A DNA stretch of 64,000 nucleotides from Erinaceus europaeus. Its lineage: Eukaryota > Chordata > Mammalia > Eulipotyphla > Erinaceidae. The notes beneath the pieces are model-generated. The model did not search any database. It was given only the letters and a program-made list of their open reading frames with translations, and was not told the DNA's origin. Location of the stretch: assembly GCF_950295315.1 (NCBI RefSeq), contig NC_080177.1, positions 81,140,570-81,204,569 on the forward strand, read 5' to 3'. Below are positions 30,980 to 41,718 of the stretch, in pieces (the first letter of the stretch is position 1; every line of letters begins with the position of its first letter). The position numbers and the translations under genes are program-made.

Positions 30980-31855
30980 TTCATAATAGCTAAATTCATA
31001 ATAGCTAAAACCTGGAAGCAACCCAGGTGCCCAACAACAGATGAGTGGCTGAGAAAGCTGTGGTCTATATACACAATGGAATACTATGCAACTATCAAGA
31101 ACAATGAACCCACCTTCTCTGACCCATCTTGGACAGAGCTAGAAGGAATTATGTTAAGTGAGCTAAGTCAGAAAGATAAAGATGAGTATGGGATGATCCC
31201 ACTCATCAACAGAAGTTGAGGAAGAAGATCTGAAAGGGAAACTAAAAGCAGGACCGGATCAAATTACAGCAGGAACCTCACATCTCCACTATAGAGCCCC
31301 TACTTCCCCCAGTCCTGGAACCCTTGGATAGGGCCCACTTTCCCATATGCATCTCCCAATCCAAACCAAATAATATTGCATCCGCCGATCACAACCTAAC
31401 CAACTCAACGATTGCCACCTCAACATGCTTCACCTCAGACTGTGTCCAGAGACTTCACGTGTGGAATGACAACCCTTCAGCTTCATTACTCGGGTTCCAG
31501 ATGCCACCAGGATGCTGGCCAGGCTTCCCTGGATTGAAGACCCCACCAATGTGTCCTGGAGCTCAGCTTCCCCAGAGACACACCTTACTAGGGAAAGATA
31601 GAGGCAGGCTGGGAGTATGGACCGACCAGTCAACGCCCATGTTCAGCGGGGAAGCAATTACAGAAGCCAGACCTTCTACCTTCTGCAACCCTCAAAGACC
31701 CGGGGTCCATGCTCCCAGAGGGCTAGAGAATTTGAAAGCTATCATGGGAGGGGGTGGGTTATGGAGATTGGGTGGTGGGAATTGTGTGGAGTTGTACCCC
31801 TCCTACCTTATGTTTTTGTTCATTAATCCTTTCATAAATAAAAAATTTAAAAAAT
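30980..31855 (+). mobile_element. 5'-truncated L1: ORF2 end plus 3' UTR, sense
   Basis: It starts in the coding end of ORF2 (AAAACCTGGAAGCAACCCAG, CACAATGGAATACTATGC, GAGCTAAGTCAGAAAG, GATGATCCCACTCATC). It then passes into the same 3' UTR seen at 10832 (AGTCCTGGAACCC, GGCCCACTTTCCC, ACCTTCTGCAACC, GCTCCCAGAGGG) and ends in CATAAATAAAAAATTTAAAA. Near its 5' junction a 15-base unit TTCATAATAGCTAAA is present twice in tandem (30980-30994, 30995-31009). Translation of the 3' UTR gives an accidental 200-codon frame. Confidence 0.88.
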
Positions 31856-31859
31856 ATAT

Positions 31860-33097
31860 ACTGCACATAATAAATAGTGACAAGAAAAGCTGTGTGGTTT
31901 TGTCAGTGTTTCCTTTTTATAAATAAAAAGATAAAGAGAAATAAAATAAAATATATAGTGGTGATCAGATAAAACAGAAGATGAAAACCTGCTGGAAATT
32001 CAGTAGTGATAGAAGCTTCAAGTGATTTATTCAGTAACTCTATTCAATAATGAGGTTGAAGGCAGTTTTCTCAAATGAATAATATTGCTACAAGATTCTC
32101 AATTACCCCAGTTACAGCTTGTTTAATTTGACAATTTAGAGTCAAATGGAATGGGGGAGTAAGAGAAACCAGCGGTCCCCTGAAGTCTGAGTCAAAGCAG
32201 ATACAGCACACAGCAGGGACCTCACCTGGGTGCTTTTACACTAGTTACATAAAGTGTTTCTCTCATACATCTGAATATTTAATTTCTTTCTTGCAAGGAG
32301 CTAATACTATTTTTTATTTCCTTCTTTGAAATGTATAATAAAATATCGTGTATAAAACCTCTTAAAGACTCAATTAAAAATAGATCAGGATTAAGAAGGG
32401 TATCAAGATTTCTATCATCAGTGAAAAGCATAGTTCGTTATACTATAAGCAATGGGAGAGATTTTATGGATACTTTTTTTTTTCCTGAGCTGCATAAAAC
32501 ATCGCATTGAATTTAGTGATGAGATTAGATTACATATAAAACATCTGGATTTTTATCTCTTTACATTAGCAGGCCCTCTATTCTTTGGATAACGTTTCTC
32601 TTTTAGAATATAAGGCTAGCCTTTTTAAGAAACACCTCTTACTAAAGTGAGAATCTTTGAGCCTTATTTTGAGCTGAAGATGATTTTGAGACTCATAATA
32701 TTCTCTCTCCCTTAAGTGCCGTTCTGTGATTCAGTCTCAGTGTTTGTTTCTTTCACACCTAGAACAACCTTTGCTTTATTTCTTTTTAGTTGAAAGGTGA
32801 TTGCATTGTGACGTCATATAGATTTTAGGTGTACATCACTCAAAACCAACATGCTATCTTCTCCGTCCCAACCAATGCAAACCCACCAAACCCCTCCCTG
32901 ACCTTCTCACTTCCCTTCTGATAAACACTAAGTGGTCTTGTAGTTCAAAAGTTTATTTTTATTTCATTTACCCGATCTGTTTGTATTCTGTCCATATTAC
33001 ATATGATTAAAATATTAAATATAATTAAATATCATTAAATATAATTTCCTCTTAATACATCCATGTTGTTGCGTGTGATATGTATTCATCTTTATAA
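31860..33097. other. Unique sequence, no gene seen
   Basis: Mostly unique and AT-rich. At 32790-32960 a C-rich stretch (CCAACCAATGCAAACCCACC) resembles the antisense polypurine part of an old L1 3' UTR, but it is too weak to call. Confidence 0.4.
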
Positions 33098-33111
33098 CTG
33101 AATCGTATTTC

Positions 33112-33337
33112 TTTTTTTTAAAAAAAAATTTATTTGTTATTGCATAGGGACAGAGAGAAATTGAGAGAGAAGAGGGAGATAGAGAGGAAGAGAGGCAGAG
33201 AGACACCTGCAGACCTGCTTCACCACCTGTGAAATGACTCTCTGCAGGTGGGGAGCCGGGGGCTGGAACTGAGGTCCTAACCGGTCCTTACAGTTTGCGC
33301 CACCTGCACTTAACCCGCTGCACTACCACCCGACTCC
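33112..33337 (-). mobile_element. SINE type A, antisense, with TSD
   Basis: Flanked by CTGAATCGTATTTC (33098-33111) and CTGAATAGCATTTC (33338-33351), a 14-bp duplication with two differences. It contains ACACCTGCAGACCTGCTTCAC, GGGGAGCCGGGGGCTGGAAC and the head complement CGCTGCACTACCACCCGACTC. The ACAACAAGGG part is absent, so the tail is short. Confidence 0.9.
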
Positions 33338-33371
33338 CTGAATAGCATTTCATTGCATATATATGCTTTTC

Positions 33372-33545
33372 TTTTTAAAAACAACTTTGTTGTATTTATT
33401 GTGATAGGACAAAGAGAAATTTAAAAGAGGGAGACAGAAGGGAGAAAGAGAGATACCTGTAGCACTGTTTCTTCACTTGTGAAGCTCCCTTCCCCTTTAG
33501 CTGCGAGTCCTAGCGAATCAACTCAGTGCGTCACTTCCTGGCCCC
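33372..33545 (-). mobile_element. SINE type B, shortened, antisense
   Basis: ATTTATTGTGATAGGACAAAG, the purine-rich body, ATACCTGTAGCACTGTTTC, GTGAAGCTCCCTTCCCC and the head complement CAGTGCGTCACTTCCTGGCCCC are seen, with the box B area partly deleted. Confidence 0.7.
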
Positions 33546-33589
33546 TTTTTTCTGATCCTTAATAAACAGCTTTTGGTTTAGTGTTATAC

Positions 33590-34250
33590 TGACTGACTGT
33601 GGGTTTATTGTATCCAGCCTTCAATATGTTTATGTATGTTGTGTATGCCCTTTCTGCTTAGAACCTTTTTTTAAAATTATTTTTAAAGGATATTGATTTT
33701 TTTTTTCCAGTTTATTTTCTGGGTCTAATTGAAATGACTATGTTATTGCTGTGTTGTTGGCGGTGTATTGTGTTTAGTGATTCTCATATGTTGAAGCATC
33801 TTTATATCAGTGGATAAATACCACTTGACCAGTAGACTGTTGTATTATTGAATTGATTTGCTGGCATTTTATTGACAATTTTATATCTATGTTTGCCTGA
33901 AATGTTGTTCTTTACCTTTATTTTTGTGTGATGTTCTTGTCTGAAATGTTGCTTTCAAAGAATATATATATATATATATATATTATGGGAGGGATAGGAG
34001 AACCAGTTATCACTCTGGTACATGTGCTGCCAGGGATCAAACTCAAGACCTCATGCTTGAGAGTTTAACACTTTATCCACTGTGCCACCTCCCAGACCAT
34101 TCAATATGTTTAGAAGGTTTTCCTCCTTTATATTTTACAGAAAAATGTAAGGAAAATAAAGGTTGTTTTTTTTTTTTTTTTAATTCATAGTATTTTACTG
34201 ACTCCATCTGATCCTGGTTTTTTTGTTTGTTTGTTTTTTACTTGGGAGAG
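33590..34250 (-). mobile_element. L1 ORF2 relic, antisense, with SINE insertion
   Basis: Antisense reverse-transcriptase features are recognisable although degraded: TTGAAGCATCTTTATATCAG, GGATAAATACCACTTGACCAG, TTGCTGGCATTTTATTGAC and TATCTATGTTTGCCTGAAATG. The SINE D at 33960 interrupts it. Confidence 0.52.
33960..34102 (-). mobile_element. SINE type D, antisense, with (TA)n tail
   Basis: A (TA)n run at 33962-33983 is followed by GAGGGATAGGAGAACCAG, CACTCTGGTACATGTGCTGC, the box B complement (GGGATCAAACTCAAGACC), TCATGCTTGAGAG and the head complement CCACTGTGCCACCTCCCAG. Confidence 0.72.
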
Positions 34251-35220
34251 GCTTTTTTTTTGTTAGTAGTGATTGACAAGGTCATGAGATAAGAGGATAC
34301 AATTCCACACAATTCTCACCACCAGGGTTCTGTATCTTATCCCCTCCATTGGAACCTTTCCTATTCTTTTTTTTTTAATATTTATTTTATTTATTTATTC
34401 CCTTTTGTTGCCCTTGTTGTTTTATTGTTGTAGTTATTATTGTTGTTGTCGTTGTTGGATAGGACAGAGAGAAATGGAGAGAGGAGGGGAAGACAGAGAG
34501 GAGGAGAGAAAGACAGACACCTGCAGACCTGCTTCACCGCCTGTGAAGCAACTCCCCTGCAGGTGGGGAGCCGGGGTTCGAACCGGGATCCTTATGCCAC
34601 TTTCCTATTCTTTATCCCTCTGGGAATATGGACCAAAGATCTTCATGGGGTCTAGAAGCTGGAAGGTCTGGCTTCTGTAATTGCTTCTCCATAGGACATG
34701 GGTGTTGGCAGGTGGATCCATTACCTCCAGCCTGCTTCTCTCTTTCCCTACTGGGACAGGGCTGTGGGGAGGTTGAGTTTCAGGACACATCGGTGAGGTT
34801 GTCTGCTCAGGGAAGTCAGGTTGGCATCATGGTAGTATCAACAACTTGGTGGCTAAAAAGTATTAAGAGATAAAGCAGAACAAATTGTTTAATAATCAGA
34901 AACCTTAAAGGTAAGAATATAGAAGATGAAATTTGGAAGATGCTAGGAAGTCTATTTTAGGTATATTCCAAGGGCCCAGGGCTTTACTAATTTTTGCCTG
35001 GGCCTGACAGCTAACATTCAGGTGGGCTAAAAGTATTGTCTGGGGAAGTGGTGTCAGAGTTGGAACTAGCACTAGAAAGCTGGGCCAAGGCCAAGATCTG
35101 ACTTAGGGCCCATGTCTAGTCTTATTTAGCACAGGGACCTGTGTAACCCCTGTCAGTCTGAGCTCACACTCCATGGTCACAGCTGGGAACATTCTAGGCT
35201 GCACTCATTTCAGGACCCAT
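34251..35220 (-). mobile_element. L1 3' UTR, antisense, with SINE insertion
   Basis: The 3' part (GACAAGGTCATGAGATAAG, ACAATTCTCACCACCAGGG) lies before the SINE at 34370. After it the UTR continues with ATCCCTCTGGGAATATGGACC, GACATGGGTGTTGGCAGG, GGACACATCGGTGAGG, CAACTTGGTGGCTAAAAAG and GCCTGACAGCTAACATTCAG. It is of the same subfamily as 21081-21660. Confidence 0.78.
34370..34599 (-). mobile_element. SINE type A, antisense, 5'-truncated, with TSD
   Basis: A perfect 14-bp duplication CTTTCCTATTCTTT flanks it (34356-34369 and 34600-34613), placing the insertion inside the L1 3' UTR. The element has tail, TTGTTGTCGTTGTTGG, body, ACACCTGCAGACCTGCTTCACC and the box B complement (GGTTCGAACCGGG), then stops at CCTTATGCC, so box A and the head are missing. 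Confidence 0.93.
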
Positions 35221-35528
35221 CCACCTTGAGGAGCAGTGGCAGAGGTTTTTGATTACTAATTAAATTTTGTTTTTAGTGATGCATCTATTCAGACTTTCAA
35301 ATCCTCCCATTCAGCCTGGTAATATTACATCTTTGTAAGAATTTTTCTATTTCTTCTGGTTGTCCAGTTTGTTACATGAAAGCTCAAAATTCACTTATGA
35401 CCCTGAGTACTCTTAATTATCACCTGTAATTCTCACTGTTATGAGTGTATTTCTTTATCTGTCTCCTCTATCACTTGAGAATGAAAATGTCCAGTAGCAG
35501 TAGAATCACATATTTTTGAGACTTTGTC

Positions 35529-35590
<62 letters not shown>

Positions 35591-35740
35591 TTCCTGTGTT
35601 CTAGAGACAGAGGAGGGAGGCGGGCAGGCTATATAACAAGGTAGCACTTTATGTGAGGTACTTTGCAAACCCTTAGTGTCTTCATGTAAGTCTCTGTATT
35701 TAGATGAATACATGTTCTGTTAGTCTCATGAATTTGAACT
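35221..35740. repeat. Low-complexity region with (CA)n microsatellite
   Basis: An uninterrupted (AC)n run of about 28 units occupies 35530-35587. The flanks (TTCTTCTGGTTGTCCAGTTTG at about 35356) resemble antisense L1 ORF2 but are too degraded to call. Confidence 0.8.
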
Positions 35741-36224
35741 TCCCTAATTTTAGTGATGTTTTCAGCTTTTTTTTTTTTAATTAGCTCTTAGTTTTCTTGT
35801 TCTCTTTCTGGGATAGTTACTATGTTTTTGTTGCATTTCCAAAATAAGTTTGATAATTCTTACTGTGTGTATTCCTTTTTGTAATTCTTCTCTCTCCTTC
35901 CTGAATCAGTTGTTTGTTTGCTGCGATCTTTCATCTTCCTGATTTGTTCCTCTGCTTGCTCGATTCTACTGTTGTTGTTTGTAATGATCTTTTTTATTGA
36001 GTTCTTCACATCCTGAATCTCTGTTGTTTTTATATGTGAAGCTCAAATTTGTATCTTTAGTTTGTTCATTTTATTTTTGAGCTCATTAGTTTGATTTTGG
36101 TGTTTTGTTGTATCTCTCTTTTTAAATAAGATTATTAGGGTTATAATACTTCTCTTTGATTACCTTAGTTTTTCTTTCTTTAAGTTTATTCATTGAAATC
36201 TTTCTATTTTAACTTCCGCTTGTT
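35741..36224 (-). mobile_element. Possible ORF1-type (HAL1/L1) coiled-coil relic, antisense
   Basis: The + strand has a T-rich, low-C pattern with repeated TTGTTT, GAGCTCATTAG, CTGAATCTC and TCCTGAATC blocks. This is what the antisense of a lysine/glutamate-rich coiled coil looks like, as in L1 ORF1 or HAL1 half-L1 elements. No frame survives. Orientation and family are inferred from this pattern only. Confidence 0.33.
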
Positions 36225-36755
36225 TTAATTGGGAGGGTAATGGTTTGCAGTACAGTTATAGACACTTGGCTACAGTTTCTCATCTGTTCATAGTAGGTGT
36301 TTGCAAAACCTTTTCGCCACTAGCCTAGGCTGTTTTTCACCATCTTGCACAAGGACCTCCAAACCCACCCCAGCCTCGTTCTGTAACCCTCCCCAGGGGC
36401 CTTTACATTGGTGCAATACACCAAATCCACTCAAAGATTTACTTAGCATTTCCCACTCTGTTCTTGTATTTTCTGTTCTGCCCTTGAGTGAGGTCATTCC
36501 ATATGTATTCTCTTCCTCCTTATCTCGCTGAATATGATCCCTTTAAGCTTCCCCCAAGATGAAGTCAAGGAGATGCTTTCAATGTTCTCAATAACTGAGT
36601 AGTATTCCGTCGTATACGTTGAATACATCCTTCCTAGTCCCTCGTCTCTTGTTTGACATTTAGCTTCTTTCAGACTTTGGGCTATTACGATTTGTGCTGC
36701 CGTGAAGAGGTATCTTTGGATAGGTGTATCTGTTTCCTTAGGATATATATCTTCA

Positions 36756-37219
36756 TGCCGGGATAGCCTGAGGGTACTTCTTCCTGAGCTAGTGCTCTCT
36801 GGCTTGGAGAGAACTCAACTGGAGCCGATCTAGGCTGCTGCGTGGGAGAGGGATCAGGAACTCGTGCAGCACTAACTTCCGCAGGAGATACACTCTGGAA
36901 CTCTCGGAGCCGGAAAGCAATTTCCAAGTGTCTTTAATCAGAAGAGCAGCTGTTTTTATACTCTCCAAGTAGGGTGGAAACAGGATGTGATATAGAGAGG
37001 GTGGAGAGAAAAGTGACTGGTGAAAATCAGAGTGTGACAAGGAGGGGGCGGAACAGGCGAGAATCCTATCACTGAACCACCAATGCCCTGGAGGGAGTGC
37101 TTTATGTACATGTAAAAGTGATTTATGTAAATAGACCAAAGCTTTGAATGGGATCAGTAAATCCCTATATAGGCATATGGTTAAGCAGAAGCCAGGGGGA
37201 GATGGCATACTACCCAACA
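36756..37219 (-). mobile_element. Solo LTR, ERV2-like, antisense, with TSD
   Basis: A 464-base unit from TGCCGGGATAG to CTACCCAACA is flanked by a perfect 6-bp duplication TCTTCA (36750-36755 and 37220-37225) in the antisense L1 ORF2. On the minus strand TATAAAAAC (complement at 36953-36960) is followed closely by ATTAAA. The front part is close to the LTR at 20412, and TTATGTAAATAGACC is shared with the LTR at 7343. No internal viral sequence adjoins it. Confidence 0.93.
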
Positions 37220-37568
37220 TCTTCAGGAGAGGAATTTCTGGATCAGAGGGCTGAAGTATTTGTAGCCTTCTGAGAGTTCTCCAGACTGCTTTGCATAGGG
37301 GTTAGACCAATTTTCATTCCATCCAGCAGTGGAGGAGGAATCTTTGTCCCCACAGCCTCTCCAGCATTTGTTGTTGCTATCATTTCTGATGTATGACATT
37401 CCCACAGGAGTAAATTGTTACTTCATTGTTGTCTTTATTTGCATTTCTTTAATAATCGGTGATTTGAAGCATTTTCTCATGTCTGTTGGGCCTTTGGATC
37501 TCCTATTTAATGAGTTTTCTGTCCATCTCTTTTTTCCAGTTCTGAATGGGGTCATTTAGGTTTTTGTT

Positions 37569-37869
37569 TTTGCCTCCAGAGTTATCACTGGGGTTCTGTG
37601 CCTGCACTAAGAATCCACTGCTCCTGGAGGCTATTTTTCCCATTTTGTTGCCTTAGTTGTAGTTGTTATTGTTCTCATAGCTGTTATTGTTGGATAGGAC
37701 AGAGCAAAATCGGGAGAAGAGGGAAAGACAGAGAGGGGAAGAGAAAGACAGACACCTGCAGACCCGCTTCACTGCTTGCGAAGCGACCCCCTTGCAGCTG
37801 GGCAGCTGGGGGCTCGAATCGGGATCCTTACGCTGCCCCCTTGTGCTTTGTGCCATTTGCCCAGCCCCC
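37569..37869 (-). mobile_element. SINE type A+, antisense, with TSD
   Basis: Flanked by TCATTTAGGTTTTTGTT (37552-37568) and TCATTTAGATTTTTATT (37870-37886). It opens with the complement of the hairpin module (TTGCCTCCAGAGTTATCACTG to CACTGCTCCTGGAGGC), then CATTTTGTTGCC, the body, ACACCTGCAGACCCGCTTC, the box B complement GGGCTCGAATCGGG and a shortened head ending GCCCAGCCCC. It is inserted in L1 ORF2. Confidence 0.93.
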
Positions 37870-38130
37870 TCATTTAGATTTTTATTGCTGAGTCTGGAGA
37901 ACTCTTGATATATTTTGGTTATTACTATTTTATCTCATGTATGGTATGTAAAGGTCTTCCTCTCTGCAAGGTGTCTCTTTGTTTGGGTAATAGTTCCTTT
38001 TTCCATGCAGATGCTTTTCAGTTTGATGTATTTTTAATAACAATTTTATAATCTCTGACAAAGAGTTATAATCTTTGTTTTTGAGTTTATGTTCAGGAAG
38101 ACGGTTCCCCTCCTTTTGTGATGTCGTATC

Positions 38131-39230
38131 TCACTGACGTCTCCAAAGTGCCCTGTGCTAGGTCGCTTTTTTTTTCTCCCACTGCGCCGCTTTAAATTGC
38201 ACTCTGCTCATCTGTTTGTAGCTACGTAGGCAGCCGCACTGCTTTTCTTCCCCAGCACATGCTCTTTGTCTCTGTCATTTATCCATCTACCATCTCAGCA
38301 CATTTCTAAAGGAACTTGTGTCTTATTTGCTTCCTCAGCCTGCTGGAGTAGGGTATGGTGGACTCCAGCTGCTGTAGAGAGTGTGCTGGGGGATCACCAT
38401 TTTGTTACCTACTGTAGCCGCTCTGATATCCCTCGTCTATGGTGAGACAGATGTGAAATTTGACCAGTGACCACAAAGTAACAGGTAACGGTGTACCTTT
38501 TCTTTTTATTCTATTTTATTTTGTTTATGAAAAGGAAACATTGACAAAACCATAGGATAAGAGGGGTACAACCTCACACAGTTCCCACCACCAGATCTCC
38601 ATAACCCATCCCCTCCCCTGACAGCTTTCCTATTATTTATCCCTCTGGGAGCATGGACCCAGGGTCACTGTGGGATGCAGAAGGTGGAAGGTCTGGCTTC
38701 TGTAATGGCTTCCCCACTGAACATGGGTGTTGACAGGTGGATCCATACTCCCAGCCTGTCTCTGTCTTTCCCTAGTGGGGCGGGGATCTGGGAATTCAGA
38801 GTTCCAGGACATTTCTAAGGGGCAGAGTAGGGAGAGTGTGGTCTAGATGCTTTCTCTATTGTCTTTCTTGCTGAGTCCAGGTCTTTGCAGCTCTTTACGA
38901 CTCCTGTGTGAACCTCTTCTGGACTAGGTGCATGTCCCTTTACATGCTTTTAGCATCTCCTGCTTAAGACCTCTGGATAGACTGGTTGTTGCCTGTGTTC
39001 CCAGGCTACCGTTTCCAGGCATTTCCCTCTGTTCACTGTCTGTCCACTGACACATAAATATACTTTCTTTGCCACTAGTGCAATCTGTGTTGGTATAAGA
39101 TGTCCACTGGCTACTTCAGTTTTACCAAGAGCCATTGAATTATTATATGGGTGTTGTTTTCCTGGTCAGTTAATCATTCTCCTTGGGTGTGAAGTACAGA
39201 GTTTTGCTGTCACCATCTTGGGGACATTAT
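38131..39230 (-). mobile_element. Possible L1 5' leader, antisense, split by an L1 3' UTR
   Basis: The stretch is GC-richer than its surroundings, has no coding frame, and ends near CTGTCACCATCTTGGGGAC, the complement of a CCAAGATGGTGA-type sequence found at the start of mammalian L1 leaders. A similar CACCATTTTG lies at about 38397. A separate L1 3' UTR fills 38506-38820. Confidence 0.3.
38506..38820 (-). mobile_element. 5'-truncated L1 3' UTR, antisense
   Basis: It starts with the complement of an A-rich tail (TTTATTCTATTTTATTTTG), then ACAAAACCATAGGATAAGAG, AGTTCCCACCACCAGATC, GGGAGCATGGACCCAGGGTC and ATGCAGAAGGTGGAAGG. It ends at GAGTTCCAGGACA, about 315 bases from the tail. It is close in sequence to the copies at 10832 and 62330. 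Confidence 0.87.
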
Positions 39231-39747
39231 TTTCCTTTCATAGATTCATGGTTGCAATAACAGATTCATTCAGCAAACATTTCATGTTAAATGCTACCAA
39301 AGTCTTTGAATCTTCTGTAAGCATTTTTATCTACTTGGGAATAAAATTAAAATTCTCTGGCTTTTAAAATTAAATGTAATGCTTTTTTGTTGTTGTTGTT
39401 TTTACAAAGACTACAGAAAAATAATCCTTTCAAAAATATAATCTTGGCTCTTATTTTTTTGGAGTGGAAAAATAAATGTTGAAACCAAGGATAAGAAGAT
39501 AACTCTCTTTGTGAACATCTTTTATTAATAAGGTAAGTTCATTTTCTATATGAAAAATAAAAAAAACATGCTTCCCAAATTCCCATACTAATATGCACTA
39601 CAAATGTATACTGATTTAATATTTCTAGCACAGGGAAATACAAATTAAATATGTCCTTTTCCACAAAAAACTAAATGTCAAAAGCTAATTAGCAAACAAA
39701 GGTATAGTAATCTAAGTTATTAGTTAAAAGTTTACATTTTCTTCATT
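39231..39747. other. Unique AT-rich sequence, no gene seen
   Basis: Nothing recognisable on either strand. Confidence 0.45.
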
Positions 39748-40358
39748 CTTTTTTTTTTTTAAAAGCTTTCTTTTAAAAAATGTATTTGTTGGGGGCCGGG
39801 CAGTAGTGCAGCGGGTTAAGCTCATGTGGCGCAAAGTGCAAGGACCAGACCAGCATTAAGGATCCTGGTTTGAGCACCTGGCTCCCCACCTGCAGGGGAT
39901 TCGCTTCACAGATAGTGAAGCAGGTCTGCAGGTGTCTATCTTTCTTTCCCACTCTCTGTCTTCCCCTCCTCTCTCAATTTCTCTCTGTCCTAGCCAACAA
40001 CAATGACATCTATAAAACAACAACAATAATAATCACAACAAGGGCAAAAAAAAAAAGGGGGGGGTGGAAGTCCTCCAGGAGCAGTGGATTCATGGTGCAG
40101 GCACTGAACCCCAGCAATAACCCTGGAGGCAAAAAAAATAAAAAAAGAAAAAATGTATTTGTTGATTTATTATTGGATACAGACAGAGAAAAGTTGAGAA
40201 GGGTGGGAATAGAGAGGGAGAGAGACAGAGAGACACCTGCAGCCCTGCTTCACCACTCGTGAAGCTTTCCCTCTGCAGGTGGAGGCCAGGAGCTTGAACC
40301 CGGGTCCTTACGCACTTTAATGTGTGTGCTTAACCAAGTGTACCACCACCTGGCCTCA
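39748..40358 (-). mobile_element. SINE type B antisense, split in its tail by a sense SINE
   Basis: The T-rich tail is at 39748-39791 and the rest at 40165-40358 (GATTTATTATTGGATACAG, ACACCTGCAGCCCTGCTTC, AAGCTTTCCCTCTGCAGG, CTTGAACCCGGGTCC, GTACCACCACCTGGCC). Flanks (CATTTTCTTCATT / CATTTTTCTTCATT) suggest its own target-site duplication. Confidence 0.85.
39792..40147 (+). mobile_element. SINE type A+, sense, with TSD
   Basis: A perfect 17-bp duplication AAAAAATGTATTTGTTG flanks it (39775-39791 and 40148-40164). It shows box A (TAGTGCAGCGGGTTAAG), box B region (CTGGTTTGAGCACC), CACCTGCAGGGGATTCGCTTC, a CAACAACAATGACATC part and the 3' hairpin module (TCCTCCAGGAGCAGTGGATTC to AACCCTGGAGGC). 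A G-run sits where AAAAGGGG joins the module (40060-40066). Confidence 0.95.
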
Positions 40359-40888
40359 TTTTTCTTCATTTATTTTTAATTTTTCTGTTTCTTCATTCTT
40401 TAGGAGGACATGATAAAAACATTTTTCTCATTTATCTTTGTTCTACTCTCTTACCTTCTTCCCTGTTTATCCAGTCCTCCTACACATGTGTGCCCAAAAG
40501 GAAATAAACTGAGCAGAAGAAAATTACACACACAGAAACATGAAATAAGACAAATTTCAAATCTCAAGTAGGATAGCAAATGAACAGTAAATGTCCCTAT
40601 GGCCCAAGTAATTTTTGTGTGTGTGTGAAAATAAATTTGAACTTTTTAGTGACAATAGTTATACAGAATTACTAACCGTGATTTGTTCTAGTTGCTAAAT
40701 ACATAAAATAAGAAATAGTTGACTTTCCTTTTAATAAATTAACCTTAAATGGGGGGCTTGTTATTAGAAATTGGAAATCTTACTTAAACTTTGAACATTA
40801 CATTTTTTTATCTTTAAATTTATAATAATTGGAAAGCAAGCATAAACACTTGTCATAAACAGTGCAGAACTGTGTTGACCCTATAGTG
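40359..40888. other. Unique sequence, no gene seen
   Basis: AT-rich DNA with a short (TG)n at 40617-40627. No coding potential noticed. Confidence 0.45.
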
Positions 40889-40894
40889 ATATGG

Positions 40895-41347
40895 TGTTCG
40901 GAAATTGTGAGGAGCCTCACAAAGCATTAAGCCAGCTCCCCCTGCTCCACCCTGCATTCCTGATACTATGGCCTATCTGCATAATCATTGTTTTGCCTGG
41001 GAGATCCCCACCCATTCCATTCCTTTGATCTGTCTTTCTGTCCTCTGGACGCTAGCAACAGTTTCTGGGGGGAGGGGGCTACCATTTCCAGCCCTTCCCA
41101 CCTTTCTCCACCCCTCTCCTAGCCATGTATGGTATTGTCAAGGCACGTCCATGTCCTGACCTGGAGGAGGGCAGGGGTGCAGCAGACTGAGAGGCTGCTG
41201 CTGTCCATTGCAGTTGGCGCCATGTGGCATAACCAGGTATGCTCCTGCCTAACTCTGGAGCATTCACATGAATAAAGATTTGAATTGCCTTGCCACCTCA
41301 ATCTTGGTTCCTAGGTCATCTCTCTCTCCCGCGACACTAGCCCGACA
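40895..41347 (+). mobile_element. Solo LTR, ERV2-like, sense
   Basis: A 453-base unit from TGTTCGGAAATTG to CTAGCCCGACA is flanked by ATATGG (40889-40894) and ATATGA (41348-41353), a 6-bp duplication with one change. An AATAAA signal is at 41271-41276, about 75 bases before the end, as expected for the R/U5 part of an LTR. The 3' part matches the complement of 7343-7470 (GGCGCCATGTGG, GCGACACTAGCCCG). It is the only one of the four related LTRs in sense orientation. Confidence 0.88.
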
Positions 41348-41419
41348 ATATGATTTCAGTCTTCTCAGTCTTCTAATCTAGATGATATCCTCATGTTTAT
41401 TTTTGACGATTAGTAACCT

Positions 41420-41718
41420 CTTTTTTTTTTTTTTTACATTTTTTTTCTTTTTTCCACCTCCAGGGTTATTGCTGGGGTTTGATGCCAGCATTACGAACCC
41501 ACTATTCCTGGTGGCCATTTTTCCCATTTTATTGGACAGGATAGAGAGAAATTGAGAGAGGAGGGGAAGACAGAGAGGGAGAGAGATAGCTCCCTGCAGC
41601 CCTGCTTCACCACTCCTGAAGCATCCCTCCTGCAGGAGGGGAGCCAGGGGCTCAAACCCAGATCCTTGGGTGGGCCCTTGTGCTTAGTACTATGTGCACT
41701 TAACCACTTAGCCCCCTG
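41420..41718 (-). mobile_element. SINE type A+, antisense
   Basis: After a T-run, the complement of the hairpin module (CACCTCCAGGGTTATTGCTG to CACTATTCCTGGTGGCC) leads to the body, CCTGCAGCCCTGCTTCACC, the box B complement (GGGCTCAAACCCAG) and the head complement CACTTAGCCCCC. The TTGTTGTTG tail part is lacking (module joined to TTTATTGGACAGG). Confidence 0.87.

Larger units (their letters stand above)
36225..38130 (-). mobile_element. L1 3' end (3' UTR and ORF2), antisense, split by an LTR and a SINE
   Basis: On the + strand it opens with an antisense 3' UTR (GGAGGGTAATGGTTTGCAG, TACATTGGTGCAATACACC). The antisense of ORF2 follows: TTGAGTGAGGTCATTCC, CTGAGTAGTATTCCGTCG, CTTTGGGCTATTACGATTTG, GGAATTTCTGGATCAGAGG, TGCATAGGGGTTAGACC, CCCACAGCCTCTCCAGC and ATGCAGATGCTTTTCAG. 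Removing the LTR (36756-37219) and SINE (37569-37869) restores a continuous L1 order. Confidence 0.8.

Noticed and set aside
31324..31926. A 200-codon + strand frame
   Set aside because: It is L1 3' UTR sequence, and similar frames appear in antisense at 10892-11362 from the same UTR.
35741..36224. A firm HAL1 call
   Set aside because: The coiled-coil-like antisense pattern is suggestive only; no motif separates HAL1 from L1 ORF1 here.
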